Positions 16,601 through 24,221 of a stretch of 64,000 nt of DNA are shown here, piece after piece; position 1 is the first letter of the stretch, and each line of letters starts with the position of its first letter. Below the pieces are notes generated by a model that searched no databases, was not told the origin of the DNA, and was given only the letters and a program-made list of their open reading frames with translations. This DNA comes from JAUIAI01 sp050633665 (GTDB lineage: Bacteria > Pseudomonadota > Gammaproteobacteria > Burkholderiales > Burkholderiaceae_E): NCBI GenBank assembly GCA_050633665.1, contig JBOEGY010000001.1, forward strand, positions 496,001 to 560,000, given 5' to 3'. The position numbers were made by a program, and so were the translations under genes.

Positions 16601-16822
16601 ATCCAAACAAGCGCGCCGGCGGATTCGATACAGGTTCGCGAGCTGAAAGCCAGCGGTGGGTTCAACTCCTTTGATGCGCCAAAGGTACATTTCGGCCTGG
16701 GTAAGGCCCGGGCAGTCTCGGGCGTCACCGTTACCTGGCGCGACGGTGCTGTCACAGTCTTCAAGGGTCTCGTTCCCGGGAACAGCGAATTAGTGATCAG
16801 GCGGAAGTCGGCGTCTAATTAA
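13664..16822 (+). CDS. Fusion of PF03773-like permease with FG-GAP / ASPIC-UnbV domain
   Basis: A 1,052-residue protein with an uncommon architecture. Residues 1 to about 380 form a polytopic membrane domain resembling the predicted permease family PF03773 (ArsP/UPF0718), including GAPLGVCVNCAAPIAQGL near residue 105 and a following ASPTLN turn. After a proline-rich linker (about 385-440) come FG-GAP/VCBS blades with calcium-type loops such as DLDGDGYLDIV, DINGDGAPDIV, DLDQDGWQDIY and DFDRDGDVDMI. The end resembles ASPIC/UnbV (SGVTVTWRDGAVTVF). A helical insert at about 730-826 carries six cysteines. The propeller is probably periplasmic. No ATG or GTG precedes the first membrane helix; TTG 13664 is used, and CTG 13625 behind AGAGAG is an alternative. 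The transported substrate is unknown. Confidence 0.82.
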   Translation: MSTVLLLAFFWLGSRYPALNEKAAMGGDVSISGLAFDILVEAPPDASIAVSVAANTVNWIYTNWKGMTFGVLFGACLLTALSLVRYRSFDNPFADSALGATIGAPLGVCVNCAAPIAQGLHSSGTRLETTLSALIASPTLNIIVVSISFALLPTYMATIKLVAMLAFILIAIPLLCRFVLARERAASGKPMQAKSVDQAGLGFFSKFAERFKIRPDDQETINTWPAALGWLLTSFGRNLWFLIWVTVPLMLLAGALGSVVISLVPVASILDVLETLQGPMLIILAMVAMTAFSLFLPVPIAFDVILASVLVTAGMPAKYVVPVLIGLGSFSIYSFLIIGRAISFKTSVVIVVSLAVVALASGVLASKIEKRLLVSSLEAELNILRIVPPPSKSIDPRVVKPVAPVSDLVSVVQPQSDVMHQGAGHVSVALTQLPGATSPNEPGNKVFTRLTGEQIGLNHGDLRNDLEAFEPYTYYWAIAAGDIHGDGWDDIVIANDAMQGGISVYANQEGRFALQSLSLGELDNHFVNAAALVDLNNDSRLDLFVSTYLAGAFVYWNDAGRFDASSRTRLPNGSAPMIGAPGFADLDGDGYLDIVAANWSVGTMTSLRNPHLPTSADRIIWNDKGKFTTTELQGIPGESLTSIITDINGDGAPDIVIGDDIAKSDKIYLNAGRRRFELLKKSEQLVPWLTYTTMSFDTGDFNNDQNVDFYAAQIARPATSSSQGRLVLREEICRQQTRNPGNVESCFRRERERVSAANKPVVRTERCDLIEHPPYRTSCAILGVIAAAVKDRNPALCARMPDNWPQAGEICRLTTAARVEAAGQIMSQQAYLGGHETRNVLLEKADNQSYKDTAVSKNVTSPGWSWNAKFADLDQDGWQDIYVATAEHFGSRYGPNAFYHNKSGRTFDEEAKRFGLSDLVPTTSYLLNDFDRDGDVDMIRAPGMAEPVVHRNDSPVGPALWISLRDELGNSFGVGARIQIQTSAPADSIQVRELKASGGFNSFDAPKVHFGLGKARAVSGVTVTWRDGAVTVFKGLVPGNSELVIRRKSASN

Positions 16823-16857
16823 ATTGTGTCGCCTGGCAGCGGCCTGGGCCTGAGCAA

Positions 16858-18867
16858 TCAGTCGGTCATGCCGGAATTCTTAATTTCTCTGGCGTTAATC
16901 TGATAGCGCTTGATTCGAGAGTAAAGCGTTGTTGGGCGCAGGCCCAGCCGCTCGGCCGCTCCGTTTTTGCCGGCTACTTTGCCGCCGCTTTGATATAAAG
17001 CCGCGATAATATTTTCACGCTCCTGGTCGCGACGGGCGCGTTCGGTCAACACGGCCGAGCCGGGTATTCGGCCCGGGACGGCTGGTTCGCTTGCTTGCTG
17101 GTTTGAACCCGAAACCTGAATGGCGTCCGCGGTGGGCTCGCCTGGCTCTTCTTTCGGAATATCCAAGCGTAGCCGGTCGCCCGTCGAGATGATAACAGCC
17201 CGCTCAATGACATTTTGCAACTCGCGTATGTTTCCGGGCCAGGAGTACTCCTGCAGGCGTTCAACATCCCCCACACTAATTTGTAGCGGGCGTTTGTTCA
17301 TGGCCTCACAGACACGTTTCGTAAACAGGGATGCGAGCAGGCCGATGTCATCCCGGCGCTCGCGTAGCGGCGGTGACTGAATCGGAAACACGTTAAGCCG
17401 GAAGAATAGATCTTCACGAAAGCGGCGAGCATTTACTTCGTTTCGCAAGTCCCTGTTGGTCGCAGCGATGACCCGAACATCAATTTCCCGGGTTGCTGGG
17501 TCACCCACTCGTTCGAACTGTTTTTCCTGCAGTACCCGCAATAACTTACCTTGGAGTTCCAGTGGGATTTCGCCGACCTCATCAAGGAAGATGGTTCCGC
17601 CATCAGCCAGCTCAAAACGCCCGATTTGCTGACTGATTGCGCCGGTGAAAGCGCCACGGGCATGCCCGAAAAACTCGCTCTCAAACAACTCGCGCGATAT
17701 AGAGGCGCAGTTGACGCGTATCAGCGGACGTTGCGCGCGATCACTGGCGTAGTGAATTGCCCGTGCTATCAGTTCTTTTCCGGTGCCGGATTCGCCGGTT
17801 ATCAAGACACTGGCGCTGGTTGGCGCGACCAGTTCGATCTGACTGATGATATGCCTGACTGAAGAGCTTCCACCCACTATCTCATGGTGGTTGTTGCCGC
17901 CGCGTAACTCATCTTGCAGGTAGGCGTTTTCCTGTTCAAGCCGTTGTTTCAATGTCTTTACTTCATCGAGCGCTTTTTGCAGCTCTTCGCGCGCTTTTCT
18001 CTGCGCGGTGACATCGCGGAAAACCACGACCGCACCCAATGGCCTGCCGCGTTCCTGAATGGGGGTGCTGGTGTATTCCACGGGAAACGAGTGACCGTCT
18101 TTTCGCCAGAAGACTTCATCATCGACCCGGAAGATAGAGCCTTGCTCAAACGCCGAATAAATTGGGCAGGCCCGGTGCGGGTACGGATCGCCGTTTGCGT
18201 GGCTATGATGCAGCAAGGCGTGTCCGTTGCGGCCGATTACCTCGTTCGCCTTCCAGCCCAGCATGCGTTCTGATGCCGGATTCATGAACGTGATGCGTCC
18301 TTTGGCGTCTACCCCGTAAATGCCTTCTCCGGCTGCATGCAGAATGAGTTGGTTGCCTCGTTCGAGTTCGCGAAAAACGGAGTCGAAGCGGTTCTCTTGA
18401 GGCTGTCCGCTTCTGTAGAACTCATCAATCTCGACTTTCGCGCGTCGTACTTTGTTTAGTTTGAGGTCAAAACATAGAAACAGGATCACCTCGCGCCCGC
18501 CGGACTCAGAAAGGGAAGCGAAGACTTCGACCGGTGCTACGCCGCGGTCTTTCAGGCGAATGGCCAGACTGCTGGTCCAGGCCTGTTTTGTTGCCAGGCA
18601 CTCCAGGGTGAAGCCCGAGAGCGCAGACAACTGTTCGGGGAACAAATCGCTCGCACGCGACTGCGAAATTTCATAGCCATCGAGCCCGGTCATCTGCAAC
18701 AGGCTTTTATTGAATTGCAGGGTCCGGTTCTCGCGAGGATCAAAGACCAATGCTGCGGCTTCGGCTTGATCAAGGCTGCGGGCCCAGAAATCGGCTCCCT
18801 CCCAGGTTGGCGCCGGCAATGATTCTGCGCTTTCGGGATGGCTCTGGGCGGGTAGGTTGTCGGGCAT
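16858..18867 (-). CDS. PAS-domain sigma-54-dependent transcriptional activator (Fis-type HTH)
   Basis: A 669-residue enhancer-binding protein. Two PAS-like regions come first: about 30-140, and about 172-300, where HRACPIYSAF lies inside the second. A short coiled coil leads to the AAA+ domain with Walker A GESGTGKE (about 357), the sigma-54 contact loop GAFTGA (about 404) and GGTIFLDEVGE. The C-terminus carries a Fis-type helix-turn-helix (GAAERLGLRPTTLYSRIK). There is no receiver domain, so the signal is probably sensed directly by the PAS regions or a bound cofactor. It diverges from the cyanase operon, whose promoter is a near-perfect -24/-12 element, so it is the obvious candidate activator of that operon. 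It may also control the second sigma-54 promoter at 25888. The inducer is unknown. Confidence 0.93.
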   Translation of the reverse strand: MPDNLPAQSHPESAESLPAPTWEGADFWARSLDQAEAAALVFDPRENRTLQFNKSLLQMTGLDGYEISQSRASDLFPEQLSALSGFTLECLATKQAWTSSLAIRLKDRGVAPVEVFASLSESGGREVILFLCFDLKLNKVRRAKVEIDEFYRSGQPQENRFDSVFRELERGNQLILHAAGEGIYGVDAKGRITFMNPASERMLGWKANEVIGRNGHALLHHSHANGDPYPHRACPIYSAFEQGSIFRVDDEVFWRKDGHSFPVEYTSTPIQERGRPLGAVVVFRDVTAQRKAREELQKALDEVKTLKQRLEQENAYLQDELRGGNNHHEIVGGSSSVRHIISQIELVAPTSASVLITGESGTGKELIARAIHYASDRAQRPLIRVNCASISRELFESEFFGHARGAFTGAISQQIGRFELADGGTIFLDEVGEIPLELQGKLLRVLQEKQFERVGDPATREIDVRVIAATNRDLRNEVNARRFREDLFFRLNVFPIQSPPLRERRDDIGLLASLFTKRVCEAMNKRPLQISVGDVERLQEYSWPGNIRELQNVIERAVIISTGDRLRLDIPKEEPGEPTADAIQVSGSNQQASEPAVPGRIPGSAVLTERARRDQERENIIAALYQSGGKVAGKNGAAERLGLRPTTLYSRIKRYQINAREIKNSGMTD

Positions 18868-18910
18868 GGGTGGTTCAGGCGTTGGCGTTTGGATTCACCC
18901 GAGTTTGTAC

Positions 18911-18960
18911 CATTTTTCGTATTTCGTGCGCCCGAAATCGTAATTACGTTATTTCGTAAC
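18911..18960. promoter_or_regulatory. Candidate enhancer (upstream activator) region for the cyanase operon
   Basis: In the divergent gap, ATTTCG (18921-18926) faces CGAAAT (18933-18938) as a 6-bp inverted repeat with a 6-bp spacer. A second inverted repeat, TTACG/CGTAA (18944-18948 and 18955-18959), contains another ATTTCG at 18951-18956. These lie about 70-105 bp upstream of the -24 element, a normal distance for a sigma-54 activator. Binding by the adjacent regulator is inferred. Confidence 0.55.
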
Positions 18961-19026
18961 TTTCGGATTGGTCGTCGGTTCCCTGTAACTATCTGATTAA
19001 AAGCATCATTTTTCGCTTTCCAATGC

Positions 19027-19041
19027 TGGCACGCGTTTTGA
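19027..19041 (+). promoter_or_regulatory. Sigma-54 (-24/-12) promoter of the cyanase operon
   Basis: The sequence TGGCACGCGTTTTGA matches the consensus TGGCACG-N4-TTGC at every position but the last, with correct GG-to-TG spacing. The predicted transcript would begin near 19052, leaving a leader of about 34 bases that carries the ribosome site AGGAG before cynS. Confidence 0.85.
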
Positions 19042-19085
19042 TAAGGAGAAGAGACCAAGACTCAAATTTATAGCGACAGGAGCGA

Positions 19086-19556
19086 ATGATGACGACGCCA
19101 ATCAAGATGCCTATGAGCAAACTCGAGATGACCGAGGTTCTGCTTGCCCACAAGTACAGCAAACGTCTGAGTTGGGCTGATTTGTCTGCCGCCGCCGGCA
19201 TGTCTGATGTGTTCGTTGTCTCGGCTTGTCTGGGTCAGAACACTTTGCCTGCGCCGGCGGCAGAAAAGCTGATCGCATTTCTCGGGCTTGGGGTCGAGTT
19301 TGTTGAAGCGCTTCAAGTGCCACCCAAGAAGGGTCAGTCTGCCGAGACGGTCAGCAAAGATCCTCTGATCTATCGGTTTCACGAAATTACTTATGTATAC
19401 GGCGACACGATCAAGGAGTTGATCCACGAAAAATTTGGCGACGGCATTATGAGTGCGATTGACTTCGATATGAGTGTTGAGAAGATTCCGAACCCCAAGG
19501 GAGACCGGGTCGAAGTCAAAATGTCTGGCAAATTTCTTCCGTACAACCAGTGGTAA
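19086..19556 (+). CDS. cynS: Cyanate hydratase (cyanase)
   Basis: Cyanase turns cyanate and bicarbonate into ammonia and two CO2 via carbamate, in the cytosol as a decamer. This 156-residue protein has the same length as the E. coli enzyme. The catalytic residues are all present, shifted by one: Arg97 and Glu100 (YRFHEITYVYGD) and Ser123 (GIMSAIDFD). The N-terminal helical domain (SWADLSAAAGMSDVFV) is also typical. Two adjacent ATG codons follow an AGGAG site; either could be used. It is the first gene after the sigma-54 promoter and overlaps the start of the ABC ATPase gene, so supply of cyanate and its breakdown are probably co-ordinated. Together the operon should let the cell use cyanate as a nitrogen source or detoxify it. 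Confidence 0.97.
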   Translation: MMTTPIKMPMSKLEMTEVLLAHKYSKRLSWADLSAAAGMSDVFVVSACLGQNTLPAPAAEKLIAFLGLGVEFVEALQVPPKKGQSAETVSKDPLIYRFHEITYVYGDTIKELIHEKFGDGIMSAIDFDMSVEKIPNPKGDRVEVKMSGKFLPYNQW

Positions 19557-20383
19557 GCGTGAAAAGCCGTGGCGCTCATATTCGGGTGGCTGGTGTCAGC
19601 CATCGCTACCCGAATTCGACTGAACCAGCCCTCGCTGATATCGACCTCCAGATAGAGCCAGCCGAGTGTGTCGCGCTGGTTGGGCGCTCCGGATGCGGCA
19701 AGTCCACGTTGCTGCATCTGTTGTGCGGTCTCTTCAAACCCGTGATGGGCCAGATTGAGATTGATGGCGCCGCGGTCCGTTCTCCGTCGCCGGATTGGGT
19801 GATGATGTTTCAGTCGCCGAGTCTCTATCCATGGATGACGATCGAACAAAACATCGGACTTGGTCTGCGGTTTGCCGGGCGCAAGAAGGAAATACCAGCG
19901 CGGGTTGAGGAGTTGCTGGAGTTGGTGCAGATGCCAGGCATGGGGGGACGAAATGTCCAGGACTTGTCGGGGGGGCAGCAGCAACGGGTGGCCTTAGCGC
20001 GTTCGCTTGCGACCAGTCCTCAGGTTCTGCTTCTGGATGAGCCATTTTCCGCGCTTGATACTTTTACCAGGCACTCTCTGCAACGCGATGTACGGCAGAT
20101 TGCCAGCCAATTACAGATCACGATGGTTTTTGTGACCCACGATGTCAACGAAGCTGTTCTGATGGCGGACCGGGCGGTGCTTATGAAAGCGCATCCCGGA
20201 CGAATAGCCGGCGAGATCGATGTTCGTCCTGACGAACCCCGTTCCGGGGGAGAGCCCCAATACACCCAGGCAAGAGCACGTCTTCTGGCGGCTTACCAAC
20301 AAATTGCAGGCGAGTCTCCGCAGCCTCATTCGCTTGCGGAGTCCTTGCGACCTGAGCCAGCGATTGTGCAGAAAGTCGCCTGA
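19550..20383 (+). CDS. ABC transporter ATP-binding protein, nitrate/cyanate/taurine type
   Basis: A 277-residue ATPase of the NrtD/CynD/SsuB/TauB group. Walker A is GRSGCGKST (about 45-53), the Q-loop Gln is near 88, the signature is LSGGQQQR (139-146), Walker B ends LLLDEP (about 160-165) and the switch is FVTHDVNEA. The GTG at 19550 overlaps the cynS stop; an in-frame GTG at 19559 is an alternative. Its partners are the binding protein and permease genes just downstream, in the order ATPase, binding protein, permease. The link to cynS suggests cyanate or a related small anion as substrate (a cynD role), but the family also carries nitrate, sulfonates and other anions. Confidence 0.92.
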   Translation: MVSVKSRGAHIRVAGVSHRYPNSTEPALADIDLQIEPAECVALVGRSGCGKSTLLHLLCGLFKPVMGQIEIDGAAVRSPSPDWVMMFQSPSLYPWMTIEQNIGLGLRFAGRKKEIPARVEELLELVQMPGMGGRNVQDLSGGQQQRVALARSLATSPQVLLLDEPFSALDTFTRHSLQRDVRQIASQLQITMVFVTHDVNEAVLMADRAVLMKAHPGRIAGEIDVRPDEPRSGGEPQYTQARARLLAAYQQIAGESPQPHSLAESLRPEPAIVQKVA

Positions 20384-20415
20384 ACCCGCTCTGATTATTT
20401 CTCCAGGAAAACGCG

Positions 20416-21663
20416 ATGAAGCCCGAAAAAACTCAATCTGAAACCTTGAACGAAGACTACTTCCCGAGCGACTTCGGCCGCCGAAAAACTCTCGACATGT
20501 TCGCTGCTGGGGGCATGTTGAGCGCCCTGGGGCCAATGATTGCGGGGATGTCGTCGCCGGCTTATGCCGCGCAAGACAACGTGGTTCGAATCGGGTATCT
20601 GCCAATTACAGACGCAACCGCATTGTTGGTTGCTCACGGCATGGGCTACTTCAAGGATGAAGGCCTGGAGGCGCCACGCCCGACGCTGATTCGGGGTTGG
20701 GCGCCGTTGGTGGAAGGGTTTGTCGCGAACAAGTTCAACCTGGTTCATTTGCTCAAACCGATCCCGGTCTGGATGCGTTACAACAACCAGGTTCCAATCA
20801 AATTAATGGCCTGGGCGCATACGAACGGGTCAGGTTTGGTCGTGGGCAGGCACACCTCTATCCAATCGTTCAAAGAGCTCGGAGGCACACAGGTCGCGGT
20901 GCCGTTCTGGTACTCAATGCACAACGTTGTCCTGCAATACGCATTGCGGCAGGTCGGCATCAAACCTGTCATCAAGCCCCAGGGCAGCGTCATTGCGCCA
21001 GACGAGTGCAATCTGCAGATTTTACCGCCGCCGGAGATGCCGGCATCGCTGGCGGCCAAGAAGATTGATGCCTATATCGTTGCCGAGCCGTTCAATGCGA
21101 TGGGTGAGATAAAGGCTGGAGCCCGAATGCTTCGATTTACCGGTGATATCTGGAAGAACCACCCCTGTTGCGTGATTTGTATGCATGAGGAGGCGACGAT
21201 TAAGAACGCGGAGTTCACGCAAAAAGTAATGAATGCGGTCGTTCGGGCTCAAGTCTATGCTTCGCAAAACAAAAAGGAAGTGGCGCGCCTGATGTCAAAA
21301 GATGGTGAAGGGTATTTGCCGATGCCGGCCAAAATTGTTGAGCGGGCGATGACTCTGTACGAAGACAATGATGCCTATCAAAGTACGGGTGCGATCAAGC
21401 ATGCTGACTGGGGTAACGGGCGCATCGATTTTCAGCCGTGGCCTTATCCGTCTGCCACCCGATTGATTGTTGAGGAAATGAATCGAACTGTGGTTGGTGG
21501 CAGTACGAAATTTCTCGACGGTCTTGATCCGAATTTTGTAGCGGATGATCTCGTGGACTACAACTATGTCCGTAAGGCGTTGGAAAAATACCCGCAATGG
21601 AAGGATGATCCAAGCGTAAATCCAGGTGATCCTTTCAGCAGAGCAGAGCTGCTGAAGCTATGA
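20416..21663 (+). CDS. ABC transporter substrate-binding protein, nitrate/cyanate type, Tat-exported
   Basis: A 415-residue solute-binding protein of the NrtA/CynA-like group. The N-terminus carries a twin-arginine signal: GRRKTLDMF at about 21-29, a hydrophobic stretch, and a likely cut after AYA near residue 51. Tat export suggests folding before export. Body motifs such as IGYLPITDATALLVAHGMGYF fit the family. It is the specificity component of the importer and would act in the periplasm. Its stop overlaps the permease start by 4 bases (ATGA). Given cynS, cyanate is the leading candidate ligand; nitrate, thiocyanate or another small anion cannot be excluded. Confidence 0.92.
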   Translation: MKPEKTQSETLNEDYFPSDFGRRKTLDMFAAGGMLSALGPMIAGMSSPAYAAQDNVVRIGYLPITDATALLVAHGMGYFKDEGLEAPRPTLIRGWAPLVEGFVANKFNLVHLLKPIPVWMRYNNQVPIKLMAWAHTNGSGLVVGRHTSIQSFKELGGTQVAVPFWYSMHNVVLQYALRQVGIKPVIKPQGSVIAPDECNLQILPPPEMPASLAAKKIDAYIVAEPFNAMGEIKAGARMLRFTGDIWKNHPCCVICMHEEATIKNAEFTQKVMNAVVRAQVYASQNKKEVARLMSKDGEGYLPMPAKIVERAMTLYEDNDAYQSTGAIKHADWGNGRIDFQPWPYPSATRLIVEEMNRTVVGGSTKFLDGLDPNFVADDLVDYNYVRKALEKYPQWKDDPSVNPGDPFSRAELLKL

Positions 21664-22487
21664 GTACCGCGGCAACAGCTCCTGGATCTCCCGGATTCCG
21701 GCAAGCAGTTCCGGTCAAAGTAGGTCGATCGATTCGATCGGCCGTCCACACCTTGATCGGAATCGCCTTGCTGCTGGGATTGTGGTGGGTTGGCGGTTAT
21801 CTGATTGAGACCAGCGACGACTTGTTCGCCTTTGCTGACTTCGCACCGGCGCCCGCGCTCGCACGGCTGGCAGACATGGTGGGGTCCGGCGAAGCGGTCG
21901 AGATGATGCTGCCGAGCCTGTATCGGGTGGGACTGGGGCTGCTCTGGGCGGTTTTCCTGGGTGTGCCAGTAGGCATTTTGGTTGGCTGGTATGTATCGGT
22001 CCGGGCAATTACCAATGTGCCGTTTCAGTTCCTGCGGATGATCAGCCCGCTATCCTGGATGCCTGTCGCGGTGATGGCTTATGACACTTGGGACCAGGCG
22101 ATAGTTTTTCTGATTGCGATCGCGGCAGTCTGGCCCGTGTTGTTTTCAACAGCCGCAGGCGTCAGGCGAATCGACCCGTCCTGGTTAAAAGTGGCGAGAA
22201 ATCTCGGCGCACGAATATGGCATCTGTTGTTCACGATTGTTCTGCCAGCGATATCGCAAGATATTCTGACCGGAATCCGGCTTGCTCTTGGCGTGGCCTG
22301 GATTGTTCTGGTGCCAGCCGAATATCTCGGGGTTACCTCCGGCCTCGGTTATGCGATTAACGACGCCAGAGACACCCTCGAATACGACCGTCTTGCGGCC
22401 ACGATTGTTCTGATCGGCCTGATCGGATACGGCATTGACTACCTGTTGCAAATTGCGATCTCCCGAACCAGTTGGATTCGCGACTAA
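21660..22487 (+). CDS. ABC transporter permease, nitrate/cyanate/taurine type
   Basis: A 275-residue inner-membrane permease with about six hydrophobic segments. The usual permease loop for contacting the ATPase lies near KVARNLGARIWHLLF, followed by VLPAISQDILTGIRLALGVAW. Length and order are typical of the NrtB/TauC/SsuC group. It is translationally coupled to the binding-protein gene by an ATGA overlap and completes the importer encoded with cynS. Nothing unusual was seen in the sequence. Confidence 0.93.
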   Translation: MSTAATAPGSPGFRQAVPVKVGRSIRSAVHTLIGIALLLGLWWVGGYLIETSDDLFAFADFAPAPALARLADMVGSGEAVEMMLPSLYRVGLGLLWAVFLGVPVGILVGWYVSVRAITNVPFQFLRMISPLSWMPVAVMAYDTWDQAIVFLIAIAAVWPVLFSTAAGVRRIDPSWLKVARNLGARIWHLLFTIVLPAISQDILTGIRLALGVAWIVLVPAEYLGVTSGLGYAINDARDTLEYDRLAATIVLIGLIGYGIDYLLQIAISRTSWIRD

Positions 22488-22524
22488 GACCACTTCACCA
22501 ACATCAATGACTATGGAGAACTTC

Positions 22525-23061
22525 ATGACACAACCTGCCACCGCTTTAACCGGTTGTCTGGCCCCGATCGATAAGGACGGCCTGTCTGCGTTGATTACCA
22601 AGGGAAAGGAAAATCCTCAGGCGATCAAGACACTCAAGTGCAAGACTGTTGCAGAAGGGCGGTTCAGGCACGCCAACTATATCCGTGATCTGGAGCCTTA
22701 CATCGTTGATGAGCCGCCGGGGTTGCTGGGCGACGACACCGCGCCAAACCCATCAGAGGCTTCGCTAGCCGCACTGGGATCCTGCGTCGCGGTCGGATTA
22801 CACGCTAACGCCGTGCACCGGGGTATCACGATTAACAGTCTTGAAGTCGAGCTGGAAGGGGACTTAAACATCACGGCTGTCTGGGGAACCGGTGACACTA
22901 GTGAAAAACCGGTTGGATTTACCGATGTCCGGATAAAAGTAAAGCTGGATGCCGACTGTGCGCCGGAAGTGATCGACGAGTTGATCGAACATGTTTGTAG
23001 TTGGTCGCCGATGTTCAATACGTTCAAACGCCCGGTCAACATGATCGCCGAATCTGTTTGA
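22525..23061 (+). CDS. OsmC-family protein
   Basis: A 178-residue OsmC/Ohr-fold protein. Two conserved cysteines sit at Cys87 (AALGSCVAVGLH) and Cys158 (LIEHVCSWSPMF), the pair that reduces peroxides in OsmC/Ohr enzymes. The start is ATG 22525, because GGAG lies six bases before it; the ATG codons at 22507 and 22513 lack a site. OsmC/Ohr proteins remove organic hydroperoxides, and some relatives deal with other reactive electrophiles or sulfur species. It belongs to the cyanase operon by spacing (about 37 bp). Its presence beside sulfurtransferases hints at oxidative or sulfane-sulfur stress, which is an inference. Confidence 0.88.
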   Translation: MTQPATALTGCLAPIDKDGLSALITKGKENPQAIKTLKCKTVAEGRFRHANYIRDLEPYIVDEPPGLLGDDTAPNPSEASLAALGSCVAVGLHANAVHRGITINSLEVELEGDLNITAVWGTGDTSEKPVGFTDVRIKVKLDADCAPEVIDELIEHVCSWSPMFNTFKRPVNMIAESV

Positions 23062-23081
23062 GTCCTTATAAGGAGTGATTC

Positions 23082-24203
23082 GTGGATGTAATCTCCGAAC
23101 CAGAGCATCTTGATCAACCGGTGCAGAGCATGCTTGACAGCATGCGCGAGATTGCCCGGAATCAACTCGCGCCGATGGTGCGCGCCATCGACAGTGAGGG
23201 GGTATACCCCGAGTCTGTGATGCGCGCTTTCGGAGAGGTTGGTGCTTATGCACGGCACTTGCCGCTCGGCGATGGACCAGACCTGGAAGCCGGTATTCAG
23301 GGAATGGCAATCGCCGGAGAGTATTGTCTGTCAACCGCGTTTTGCATGTGGTGCCAGAGCGCGCTGGGCTGGTATGTGTATAACTCCGACAATCTAGCGC
23401 TGCATGATTCCATCGGTAGCAAACTGGCCACCGGTGAACTGCTTGGGGGCACCGGATTGTCCAATCCGATGAAGACGTTTTTCGGTATTGAAAAACTCAA
23501 CCTCAAAGGGACGCCGGTGAGCGGTGGGTACACCATTAGTGGTCGCTTGCCCTGGGTATCGAATCTTGGCCCCGGGCATTCGATGGCGGTGGTCTTTGAA
23601 GTCCCCGAGCTGGACAATAAGCGCGTGATGGCGGTGGTCGGTTTCGACGCGACAGGGTTGAAGACCAACGAGACAGACGACTTCGTTGCGCTAGCTGGCA
23701 CCCGAACGTTTAGTTTGAATTTCCAACAGGTTTTTGTTGCGGATCAAATGGTGTTGGCCGATCCGATTGACGAATACCTTCGCAAGATTCGAGCGGGTTT
23801 CATTTTGCTGCAATCCGGCATGGCATTCGGAATGATTCGTTCCTGTGCCGAACTTATGGTCAAAATGCGTAAACCGCTTGGACATATCAATGCGTATCTC
23901 GACGTGCAGCCTGAACAACTCTTCGAGGAACTGTCGGAGATGGAGTCGGTCGTAGCTGTTCTATCGAAAACCCCCTATGCCCCGAGTAAGGAATACTTTG
24001 TTGAGGTTATCCGGTCGCGACTAAAAGCAGGAGAGGCCGCGGTACAGGCGGCTCATCATGCGATGTTGCACTCGGGCGCGCGTGGTTATGTTGGCAATGG
24101 GGTCGCACAACGGCGGCTGCGTGAAGCCTACTTTTGCGCGATCGTCACGCCAGCCACCAAGCAACTCAGAAAAATGCTTTCAGACCTGGGCGCTTCCGCC
24201 TGA
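23082..24203 (+). CDS. Acyl-CoA dehydrogenase-like flavoprotein
   Basis: A 373-residue member of the acyl-CoA dehydrogenase fold. The N-terminal helical domain is followed by the flavin/substrate segment GGTGLSNPMKTF and a middle beta domain (YTISGRLPWVSNLG), then a C-terminal helical bundle. The usual catalytic Glu of fatty-acid enzymes is not evident to me. Divergent relatives include flavin monooxygenases and desulfurisation enzymes of the DszC/SfnC type, so acyl-CoA need not be the substrate. Translation starts at GTG 23082 behind AAGGAG. It lies inside the cyanase operon, an unusual place for fatty-acid oxidation, which favours a role on a small nitrogen or sulfur compound. Function unknown. 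Confidence 0.85.
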   Translation: MDVISEPEHLDQPVQSMLDSMREIARNQLAPMVRAIDSEGVYPESVMRAFGEVGAYARHLPLGDGPDLEAGIQGMAIAGEYCLSTAFCMWCQSALGWYVYNSDNLALHDSIGSKLATGELLGGTGLSNPMKTFFGIEKLNLKGTPVSGGYTISGRLPWVSNLGPGHSMAVVFEVPELDNKRVMAVVGFDATGLKTNETDDFVALAGTRTFSLNFQQVFVADQMVLADPIDEYLRKIRAGFILLQSGMAFGMIRSCAELMVKMRKPLGHINAYLDVQPEQLFEELSEMESVVAVLSKTPYAPSKEYFVEVIRSRLKAGEAAVQAAHHAMLHSGARGYVGNGVAQRRLREAYFCAIVTPATKQLRKMLSDLGASA

Positions 24204-24221
24204 ACCTTTTGGAGAAACCTG

